9,086 bases of DNA from Bacteroidales bacterium (lineage in GTDB: Bacteria; Bacteroidota; Bacteroidia; Bacteroidales; UBA7960): contig SKNE01000293.1 in NCBI GenBank assembly GCA_007120675.1, positions 1 through 9,086 on the forward strand, given 5' to 3'. The notes under the pieces are model-generated. The model saw only the letters and a list, made by a program, of their open reading frames with translations, searched no databases and had not been told where the DNA came from. The translations under genes were made by a program, and so were the position numbers. Of the stretch, positions 1-5,792 are shown in pieces; the stretch's first letter is position 1, and every line of letters starts with the position of its first letter.

Positions 1-308
1 TGCAGGTGAACGGAGAAAGCATTGGCGTGGTCGATACCTATACATTTGAGTCTGTGTCGGCCGATGCCACCATCCATGTGGACTTTGCCATCCATACCTA
101 TGAGGTGACCATCACTTCAGAGGGCAACGGAGATGTCGATCCCGACGGGGTGGTGACGGTCAACCACGGAAGCAACCTGCTGATCGAGTTCATCCCCCAC
201 CAGGATCACCACGTGGCGGATGTCCTGATCAACGGTCACAGCATGGGCGCGATGGACTCCTATATGCTATCCAATATCTTGGCAAACACCACCGTGCACG
301 CCATATTT
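1..308 (+). repeat. Tandem protein repeat: divergent InlB B-repeat, one partial and one complete copy
   Basis: The two copies align at protein level over their second halves: NGESIGVVDTYTFESVSADATIHVDF against NGHSMGAMDSYMLSNILANTTVHAIF, sharing N-G, S, G, D, Y, A, T, H and F at matching spacing. The complete unit is about 71 residues (nt 96-308). The unit boundary and further copies cannot be seen because the gene continues upstream of the window. Such beta-rich modules usually act as spacers or stalks in surface proteins; that role is inferred. Confidence 0.7.
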
Positions 309-572
309 GAATTCTCTGTGGGCATTGATGAGGTGGACGGACTGCCGGCCCTGAACGTATTCCCCAACCCGGCAAGCCACCAGGTAACCATCCAGGGGGG
401 GGAGAGAATGAACGAAATCAGGCTTTACAACATGAGCGGACATCTCATGCAGTCGGTGCAGGCCGGTGGCAGAGAGTACAAGCTGGATATCAGCGACCTG
501 GCTTCCGGTTTGTACCTGATCCAGATTGGCTTTGACCAGGGTCAGAGGACCATCTCCCTGCAAGTCCGGTAG
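1..572 (+). CDS. C-terminal part of a T9SS-secreted protein with InlB-like B-repeats (5' end outside window)
   Basis: The reading frame is open from the first base (first full codon at 3), so the start lies upstream; the GTG at 6-8 is only an internal valine codon. About 189 residues are visible. Counting from that valine, residues 31-101 form one complete divergent InlB B-repeat/Flg_new_2-type module (ITSEGNGDVDPDG, a valine/asparagine-rich centre, then VLINGHSMGAMDSY and ending TTVHAIFE), and residues 1-30 are the tail of a preceding copy (NGESIGVVDTYTFES). Residues 115-188 are a classical type A T9SS C-terminal sorting domain: LNVFPNPAS, then IRLYNMSGHLMQS, then LDISDLASGLYLIQI, ending in basic QVR. 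In this family the domain directs export across the outer membrane and is removed when the protein is anchored or released. The catalytic or binding function would be encoded upstream and cannot be named. A hairpin terminator follows. Confidence 0.9.
   Translation, partial: QVNGESIGVVDTYTFESVSADATIHVDFAIHTYEVTITSEGNGDVDPDGVVTVNHGSNLLIEFIPHQDHHVADVLINGHSMGAMDSYMLSNILANTTVHAIFEFSVGIDEVDGLPALNVFPNPASHQVTIQGGERMNEIRLYNMSGHLMQSVQAGGREYKLDISDLASGLYLIQIGFDQGQRTISLQVR
395..402 (+). repeat. G8 homopolymer inside the T9SS protein gene
   Basis: Eight consecutive G span the codons CAG GGG GGG GAG (Q-G-G-E), about 13 residues into the sorting domain. A one-base slip here would put most of the sorting domain out of frame. 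This copy is in frame. Whether the tract varies in length is unknown. Confidence 0.9.
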
Positions 573-643
573 GGCCACCGCTCGCAGTACCTGTCAGCTG
601 ACGAATGCAGGTATTGCCCCGCGATGTTGATGAATTTAGCGCA

Positions 644-678
644 AACAGGGTCCCCGCAAAGGCGACCCTGTTTTTTTT
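644..678 (+). terminator. Rho-independent terminator for the T9SS protein gene, abutting aspA
   Basis: A 9-bp perfect stem, AACAGGGTC (644-652) with GACCCTGTT (664-672), encloses an 11-nt loop and runs into eight T (671-678). The T run is on the plus strand, so it chiefly ends the upstream plus-strand gene. The aspA stop codon (complement of 677-679) lies at the edge of the T run, so minus-strand transcripts also form the stem just after the stop. On that strand only three T follow, so it would be a weak terminator at best in that direction. Confidence 0.85.
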
Positions 679-2116
679 ACCGCAGGTCTTTCAGTGAATA
701 ACCAAGCTTGAGCAGGTTCTCCGGTTTCAGAAGATAATCCAGGCGCTCCCGAGACAGCAGTCCCAGCGCCTCATTGGCTTCGGGCAGGCTGCATCCCTTC
801 TCCCTCATATGTTCTGCCAGGCTGAGCGCCTTACTGTAGCCAATATGGGGTATCAGCGCCGTGGTTAGGGACACACTGTACAAAAGCTTGTCACGGGCTC
901 CCTCACTGCGGACGACAAGATCCTTCAACAAGTTGCCGTGCAACGTTTTGCAGGCGGCAATCAGCGACTTCAGGCTGTCGATCATGGCATGGCCAATTGT
1001 GGGAAGATAGGGGTTCAGGTCCGCACTCCCCTGGCCGCACAGCGAGGTGATCAACATATCATTGCTGTAAACCTTATGCGCCGTGCTGACGACAAATTCC
1101 GGCACAACCGGATTGACTTTACCCGGCATGATGCTGCTTCCGGTTTGCCTCTGGGGTATGGATAATTCCGCCTGCCCCGTCAAGTCCGAAGAAAGCAGGC
1201 GAAGGTCCGCAGCCACCTTCTCCAGGTTGACGGCATGCGCCTTTAAAATGGCATGCACCTCCACCAGGGCGTCCAGGTTCTGGGTGGTATCCGTTAGGTT
1301 TTCGCTGCGGGTGACGGGCAGATTTGTCAGCTTTTGCAAATGGGGAACAACCTCCATCACGTAATACCTGGGCAAGGCCATGCCACTGCCCGTGGCGCCC
1401 CCGCCCAGGTTGACCACCTTGATCCGTTCAAAACACTTTGAGACCCTCCACCAGTCGCGCGAGAAAGCGTCACTGTAAGCGCTGAAGAGCATGCCATAAG
1501 ACGATGGCAGGGCCTGCTGCATTTGCGTATAGGCAATACGCAGGCTGTTGCGGTGACGCTTCTCCTGCCCTTCAACGGATGACCGAAGGAGGTTGATCCC
1601 CTCCTCCAACTCGTGGAGCAACTGCATGACAGCCAGCTTTAGCGCGCTTGGCACCACATCGTTGGTGCTCTGGAAAAGATTGGCATGCCTGAATGGGTCG
1701 ATCCGGTCATACCGCCCTGCGGGCAAACCCATTTTTTGTAAGGCCACATTGGCCAGGATCTCGTTGACATTCATATTGATGGATGTCCCCGCCCCCCCCT
1801 GCAAGGCAGGCACAATAAAATGGTCAAAATGTTTCCCTTCGACCATCTCATCGGCAGCAGCCTCCAGCAGGGAGAACACCTCCATATCTTCCATCCCGGC
1901 AGGCAGCTTCTCATCCGGAAAACCTGCCCTTGCCGCCGAGTAAAAAGACTGTATGCAACGATAGCAGGCCTTTTTTACCAGGGCCATGGAGCAGTACCAC
2001 TCCCTGTGAAAGGGCGATTCGACGGGAAAATTCCGGGATGAGCGCCAGGCATTGATACCATACAGGGCGTCAGAAGGCAATGAAACCTCTCCAAGAAAAT
2101 CTTTTTCTGTGCGCAT
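677..2116 (-). CDS. aspA: Aspartate ammonia-lyase (aspartase), fumarase/aspartase superfamily
   Basis: Cytosolic enzyme that reversibly splits L-aspartate into fumarate and ammonia. The 479-residue protein carries the family motifs in order: QGGAGTS (106-112), QSTND (149-153), TQMQQALP (197-204) and the signature GSSIMPGKVNP (326-336), which holds the presumed catalytic serine S327 and the substrate-contacting K333 and N335. The Thr-Gln pair at 197-198 is as in E. coli AspA, where fumarase C has Thr-His, which favours aspartase; the family's usual Arg and Asp in GRTQLQDA are Tyr and Gln here. I chose the ATG at 2116-2114 because the protein then begins MRTEKDFLGEV, matching the family N-terminus; the in-frame TTG 16 codons upstream would overlie the -7-like box. 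It is divergent from hppA and stands alone. Fumarate made here could feed fumarate respiration. A fumarase or another ammonia-lyase specificity is less likely but not excluded. Confidence 0.9.
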   Translation of the reverse strand: MRTEKDFLGEVSLPSDALYGINAWRSSRNFPVESPFHREWYCSMALVKKACYRCIQSFYSAARAGFPDEKLPAGMEDMEVFSLLEAAADEMVEGKHFDHFIVPALQGGAGTSINMNVNEILANVALQKMGLPAGRYDRIDPFRHANLFQSTNDVVPSALKLAVMQLLHELEEGINLLRSSVEGQEKRHRNSLRIAYTQMQQALPSSYGMLFSAYSDAFSRDWWRVSKCFERIKVVNLGGGATGSGMALPRYYVMEVVPHLQKLTNLPVTRSENLTDTTQNLDALVEVHAILKAHAVNLEKVAADLRLLSSDLTGQAELSIPQRQTGSSIMPGKVNPVVPEFVVSTAHKVYSNDMLITSLCGQGSADLNPYLPTIGHAMIDSLKSLIAACKTLHGNLLKDLVVRSEGARDKLLYSVSLTTALIPHIGYSKALSLAEHMREKGCSLPEANEALGLLSRERLDYLLKPENLLKLGYSLKDLR

Positions 2117-2150
2117 GGGGTCAACAATTGGTGGCTGGCTAAAAACTAAC

Positions 2151-2158
2151 CAAAGATA
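2151..2158 (-). promoter_or_regulatory. Bacteroidota-type -7 box for aspA
   Basis: On the minus strand the sequence reads TATCTTTG, an exact match to the phylum's -7 consensus TAnnTTTG. It lies 34 nt upstream of the aspA ATG, giving a leader of roughly 25-30 nt. I found no clear -33 TTG at the usual spacing of about 19-21 nt, so it may be a weak or activated promoter. Confidence 0.45.
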
Positions 2159-2159
2159 A

Positions 2160-2169
2160 GGCAATTGCC
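2160..2169. promoter_or_regulatory. Perfect 10-bp palindrome GGCAATTGCC, possible operator upstream of aspA
   Basis: The palindrome adjoins the upstream side of the aspA -7-like box, so it would sit in the spacer of that promoter, a position where a dimeric regulator could act. No regulator is encoded in the window, and a 10-bp palindrome can occur by chance. Confidence 0.25.
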
Positions 2170-2246
2170 CAAAACAGTACCTTAAATCAAGTGAATCAAA
2201 AAATGATCAAAATAATTCAATGCACCATAAACTTTTTTTTAAAATG

Positions 2247-2267
2247 ATTGTTTCCTGAACAAACAAT
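2247..2267. promoter_or_regulatory. Inverted repeat ATTGTTT-N7-AAACAAT upstream of hppA
   Basis: Seven-base perfect arms (2247-2253 and 2261-2267) flank a 7-nt spacer, 33 bp before the hppA start codon. The surrounding 2117-2300 is AT-rich, with T8A4 at 2233-2244, and is the shared control region of divergent aspA and hppA. I found no convincing TAnnTTTG box for hppA. The repeat could be an operator or a leader hairpin; there is no direct evidence for either. Confidence 0.25.
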
Positions 2268-2300
2268 TCAATTCAAACCATTAAATCACTCAATTTTATC

Positions 2301-4490
2301 ATGGACAACCTTTACCTGTATCTCATCCCCGTAATTGGCCTCCTGGCTATCCTTTTCACCGTTTCCAAAGCCCTTTGGATCAAAAAGCAAGACAAGGGCA
2401 GCGACAAGATGATAAAGATCGCCGGTTATATTTCTGATGGGGCCATGGCCTTTATCAAGGCAGAGTATAAGATCTTATCCATCTTCGTGATCTCCATCGC
2501 CGTGCTCCTGGCAGTGGCTACCGGCACGGAAGAATCCTCGCCCCTGGTGGCCGTATCCTTCATCATGGGTGCCCTTAGCTCCGGACTGGCGGGTTTCATC
2601 GGACTGCGCATCGCAACAAAAGCCAATGTCCGCACTACCCACGCAGCACGCACCGGTTTGAACCCTGCCCTGCGAATTGCTTTTGCCGGCGGCAGCGTCA
2701 TGGGACTTAGCGTGGTTGGACTGGGGATCCTGGGTCTCAGCATCCTCTTCATCGTTTACGCCCACCTCTTTGGTGTAGAGAGTATCGCCAGCGTGAACAG
2801 GGTTTTGACCGTCGTGACCGGCTACTCCTTTGGCGCTTCATCCATTGCCCTCTTTGCACGCGTAGGCGGTGGCATCTTCACCAAGGCGGCAGATGTTGGT
2901 GCCGACCTGGTAGGAAAAGTTGAATCCGGAATACCGGAAGACCACCCGCTGAACCCCGCCACGGTGGCCGATAACGTGGGCGATAACGTGGGCGACGTGG
3001 CCGGGATGGGAGCCGACCTCTTTGAGTCTTACGTTGGCTCTATGATTGCTGCCATGGTGCTGGGTGCCACGATGCTTACGGCAACCTATACCGACGCCTT
3101 CAGCGGCCTCTCCCCCATTGTACTGCCCCTCTTCCTTGCCGGTGCCGGCATCATCGCCTCCATCATCGGAACCTTTTTCATCAGGGTGAAGGAAGGCGGC
3201 AACCCGCAGAACGCACTCAATGTGGCCCAGCTGGTCTCCTCCCTGATCATGGTCATATTCTCCTACATACTGATAACGAACATTCTGCCTGAAAGCATCA
3301 CCTTCGTGGACCAGCTCTATGGCGGAATTGAACGAACCGTAAGCTCCTTCAACATATTCATGGCCTCCTTCATCGGGCTGGTGGCCGGACTGATCATCGG
3401 TTATGCCACCGAGTTTTTCACCGGTACCAACTACCTGCCTGTGCGCATCATTGCCAGGCAATCCACCTCGGGCACAGCCACCAACATCATATCCGGACTG
3501 GGAATCGGTATGTTGTCCACCATCATCCCCATCCTGACAATCGCTGCAGCCATCATGGTGGTATTCCACCTGGCCGGCCTCTACGGCATCGCCATCGCGG
3601 CGGTGGGCATGTTGTCGAACCTGGGCATTCAGCTTTCGGTCGATGCCTATGGCCCCGTTTCTGACAATGCCGGAGGCATTGCCGAAATGGCCGAGCTGCC
3701 GCCTGAAGTAAGGGAGCGTACCGACAAACTGGATGCCGTAGGCAATACCACCGCTGCCATCGGCAAGGGATTTGCCATCGGCTCCGCCGCCCTAACGGCA
3801 TTGGCCCTCTTTGGCGCTTACATGACAGCAGCCAACATCACCTCCATCGACGTGTCAAAGCCCTTTGTGATTGCCACCGTCTTTGTTGGTGCCCTCCTGC
3901 CATACGTATTCAGTGCTTTGACCATTAAGGCCGTCAGCGATGCGGCGCAGTCAATGATCGAAGAGGTTCGCTACCAGTTTGCCAATATCAAGCCCCTGAA
4001 CCTGGCCCTGGCTGTCATGAAGAAAAATGATGGCAAGGAGGTGTCCGAATGGAGCAAGGAAGACAGGGATCTACTGGAAGCAGCTGAAGGAAGCCCCGAT
4101 TACGGACGCTGTGTGACCATCTCTACCCGTGCAGCCCTGCGCCAGATGATCCTGCCCGGCGTGATCGCCGTGGCCGTGCCGGTCATCACCGGCCTTACCC
4201 TGGGTGCCGAAGCCCTGGCCGGACTGCTGGCGGGTGTCACCGTATCAGGTGTGCTGCTGGCCATCCTTCAGTCCAACGCCGGAGGCTCATGGGACAACGC
4301 CAAAAAACTGATTGAAAAAGGCCTTGAGCACAACGGAAAAGTGTACGGTAAAGGATCCGAAGCCCATAAGGCTTCCGTAGTGGGCGACACGGTGGGTGAT
4401 CCGCTGAAGGACACGTCCGGGCCTTCGCTGAACATCCTGCTCAAACTGGTTTCCATTGTAGCGCTTGTACTGGCTGGCGCCGCTTTCTAA
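2301..4490 (+). CDS. hppA: Membrane-integral pyrophosphatase, predicted K+-dependent and Na+-pumping
   Basis: Integral inner-membrane enzyme that hydrolyses cytosolic PPi and pumps cations outward; family members have about 16 transmembrane helices. The 729-residue length is normal and the protein looks intact. Visible motifs: ADVGADLVGKVE (197-208), the Mg-PPi-binding aspartate series DNVGDNVGDVAG (224-235), the gate region ADLFESYVG (238-246) with D239, E242 and S243, the second aspartate cluster SVDAYGPVSDNAGG (446-459), and the C-terminal GDTVGDPLKDTSGPS (695-709). In GNTTAAIGKG (481-490), A485 and G488 are the residues of the K+-dependent subfamily; K+-independent H+-pumps have Lys and Thr there. 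The glutamate at 242 matches the position linked to Na+ transport in the Thermotoga-type enzyme. Bacteroides relatives are known to move both Na+ and H+, so ion choice is a prediction. ATG start without a Shine-Dalgarno; a terminator follows, so the gene is monocistronic. Confidence 0.95.
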   Translation: MDNLYLYLIPVIGLLAILFTVSKALWIKKQDKGSDKMIKIAGYISDGAMAFIKAEYKILSIFVISIAVLLAVATGTEESSPLVAVSFIMGALSSGLAGFIGLRIATKANVRTTHAARTGLNPALRIAFAGGSVMGLSVVGLGILGLSILFIVYAHLFGVESIASVNRVLTVVTGYSFGASSIALFARVGGGIFTKAADVGADLVGKVESGIPEDHPLNPATVADNVGDNVGDVAGMGADLFESYVGSMIAAMVLGATMLTATYTDAFSGLSPIVLPLFLAGAGIIASIIGTFFIRVKEGGNPQNALNVAQLVSSLIMVIFSYILITNILPESITFVDQLYGGIERTVSSFNIFMASFIGLVAGLIIGYATEFFTGTNYLPVRIIARQSTSGTATNIISGLGIGMLSTIIPILTIAAAIMVVFHLAGLYGIAIAAVGMLSNLGIQLSVDAYGPVSDNAGGIAEMAELPPEVRERTDKLDAVGNTTAAIGKGFAIGSAALTALALFGAYMTAANITSIDVSKPFVIATVFVGALLPYVFSALTIKAVSDAAQSMIEEVRYQFANIKPLNLALAVMKKNDGKEVSEWSKEDRDLLEAAEGSPDYGRCVTISTRAALRQMILPGVIAVAVPVITGLTLGAEALAGLLAGVTVSGVLLAILQSNAGGSWDNAKKLIEKGLEHNGKVYGKGSEAHKASVVGDTVGDPLKDTSGPSLNILLKLVSIVALVLAGAAF

Positions 4491-4508
4491 GCCACCAGCC
4501 CCCCACTG

Positions 4509-4550
4509 AACGATGCCTGTCCGGACCTGACCGGGCAGGCATCGTTTCTT
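4509..4550 (+). terminator. Terminator hairpin after hppA
   Basis: A long stem pairs 4509-4522 with 4533-4546 (AACGATGCCTGTCC with GGGCAGGCATCGTT), 14 bp including one G-U pair, around a 10-nt loop. It is followed by a modest T-rich tail TTTCTTTAT. It starts about 18 nt after the hppA stop codon and separates hppA from the dus gene. Confidence 0.8.
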
Positions 4551-4578
4551 TATGTGCCGGTCCACCACCCCGGCTAAA

Positions 4579-4603
4579 GCGAAGGAATTCCCTGGTGCTT
4601 CGC
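4579..4603. promoter_or_regulatory. Inverted repeat GCGAAG-N13-CTTCGC upstream of dus
   Basis: Six-base perfect arms (4579-4584 and 4598-4603) just upstream of the A9 run at 4607-4615 and the dus -7 box. The right arm covers the place where a -33 element would fall (TTCG at 4599-4602, one mismatch from TTTG). The short stem and the A run rather than a T run after it argue against a plus-strand terminator; a regulatory site is possible but unproven. Confidence 0.2.
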
Positions 4604-4620
4604 GCCAAAAAAAAATCGCG

Positions 4621-4628
4621 TATATTTG
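4621..4628 (+). promoter_or_regulatory. Bacteroidota-type -7 box for the dus gene
   Basis: TATATTTG matches the TAnnTTTG consensus exactly and ends 21 nt before the chosen dus ATG at 4650. A degenerate -33-like TTCG (4599-4602) lies 18 nt upstream. The box contains the in-frame TTG at 4626-4628, which explains why that TTG is a poor start candidate: it would lie upstream of the transcript's start. Confidence 0.55.
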
Positions 4629-4649
4629 CCCTCACACCCACTCAATAGC

Positions 4650-5639
4650 ATGCAGCCCGTTCTGATGATGGCCCCCTTTCGGGGATTAAGTTTGAAGGCC
4701 TACCGGCAGGCGCTGGCCAGGCACATTGGCGGATATGACAGCTATTACGCACCCTTCATCAGCGGAACGGGGACAACCAGCATCCACCCTTCCAAACTGG
4801 TTGACCTGCCCGCTGCAAATGACGGCGGGACAACCACCATTCCCCAGCTCATCAGCAACAGGGCCGATGAGATCATCCTGCTGGGCAATGCCCTGTATGA
4901 AAGAGGCTACGACGAGCTGAACTGGAACCTGGGCTGTCCTTTTGCACGTATCGCCAACAAAAAAAGGGGTTGTGGGCTCCTCCCCCATCCCGAAGAAATA
5001 GAGCGGATTCTCGACAAGGTGTGCAGGGAACTAAAGCCCCGGCTGTCGGTCAAGACAAGGCTCGGCAAGACTGAGCCCGGCGAAATCCTGCGTATCCTCC
5101 CGGTATTCAACCAATACCCCATCAAGCACATCATCCTGCACCCGCGCACGGGGAAGCAGCTATACAGGGGCAAAGCCCGGGCAGAGGCCTTCAAAGAGTG
5201 TTTGAAGCACTCGGCACACCCCCTGGTATACAACGGGGACATCTATCATGCCGGGCGGCTGAAGAAGCTACAGGAACTCCTTCCTGGTCAGCGGCACTGG
5301 ATGCTTGGACGCGGTGCACTCATCAACCCCTTTTTAGCCCGTGAGATCCGGGGACACTTTATCTCCGATAACAAGAAGAGGGAGGGTCTCGAAGCCTTTC
5401 ACAGAAGCCTTTGGGAGCACGCAAAAGGGCATATCTTCCCTGAAAAAAGACAGATTGGCTGGATGAAAGCCCTCTGGCACTACCTGTCCGGACTGTTTGC
5501 CCATGGCGAACACCTGTTCTGCCAGATCAAGCGGGCACAAGACAGCGGGGAGTACCTGCGGGCCGCCCACCATGCCATTGCCCAGGAATTTGCCGGGGAC
5601 AAAGGGATAGAGGCCCATTTCATGAGACTCACCAGGTAA
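4650..5639 (+). CDS. tRNA-dihydrouridine synthase (Dus family, FMN-dependent TIM barrel)
   Basis: Cytosolic flavoenzyme that reduces specific uridines in tRNA to dihydrouridine using FMN and NADPH. The 329-residue protein has the expected order: N-terminal MQPVLMMAPFRG (FMN-binding first strand), NWNLGCP (91-97) with the probable catalytic cysteine C96, SVKTRLG (133-139) with FMN-contacting K135, HPRTGK (164-169), YNGDI (194-198), GRGAL (220-224), then a helical C-terminal domain. These fit Dus proteins generally. NWNLGCP followed by KKRGCGLL looks like a Bacteroidota subgroup closest to DusC-like enzymes, so the target position in tRNA should not be assigned. I chose the ATG at 4650 over the TTG at 4626 because it begins at the conserved N-terminus and lies after the promoter box. 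It is a single-gene unit between the hppA terminator and the nhaC promoter region. Confidence 0.93.
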   Translation: MQPVLMMAPFRGLSLKAYRQALARHIGGYDSYYAPFISGTGTTSIHPSKLVDLPAANDGGTTTIPQLISNRADEIILLGNALYERGYDELNWNLGCPFARIANKKRGCGLLPHPEEIERILDKVCRELKPRLSVKTRLGKTEPGEILRILPVFNQYPIKHIILHPRTGKQLYRGKARAEAFKECLKHSAHPLVYNGDIYHAGRLKKLQELLPGQRHWMLGRGALINPFLAREIRGHFISDNKKREGLEAFHRSLWEHAKGHIFPEKRQIGWMKALWHYLSGLFAHGEHLFCQIKRAQDSGEYLRAAHHAIAQEFAGDKGIEAHFMRLTR

Positions 5640-5688
5640 CGGGGAGGATCACCTGCCACACGATTTGTCCACAAAGATGGCCCTTATC

Positions 5689-5720
5689 TTGTCCATCACA
5701 AAAAAAACCATTTATTTTAC
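5689..5720 (+). promoter_or_regulatory. Possible promoter of the nhaC-glycosyltransferase operon
   Basis: TTG (5689-5691) and TATTTTAC (5713-5720) are separated by 21 nt, compatible with the phylum's -33/-7 arrangement, though the -7 box has two mismatches to TAnnTTTG. It would give a leader of about 65-70 nt. The same 153-bp gap holds a direct repeat TTGTCCA (5665-5671 and 5689-5695) and two CAATTG sites 21 bp apart (5726, 5747). Confidence 0.3.
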
Positions 5721-5792
5721 ACCACCAATTGGCAGGGACATGGCAGCAATTGACGTCCATGGACCAACAAAGAATGGCTAAACCCCCGCCCC

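Noticed and set aside
6..8. GTG as the start codon of the first gene
   Set aside because: The frame is open to the window edge and the residues form the tail of a B-repeat, so this is an internal codon of a truncated gene.
1792..1799. C8 run (G8 on the coding strand) in aspA as a phase-variation site
   Set aside because: It encodes the conserved Q-G-G-A of the active-site loop in a metabolic enzyme, so the run is explained by glycine codons.
2838..3569. 243-codon open frame on the minus strand inside hppA
   Set aside because: It is antisense to a complete, well-conserved pyrophosphatase; its translation is rich in His, Gly, Asp and Gln with no recognisable domain, as expected for the shadow of a hydrophobic protein gene.
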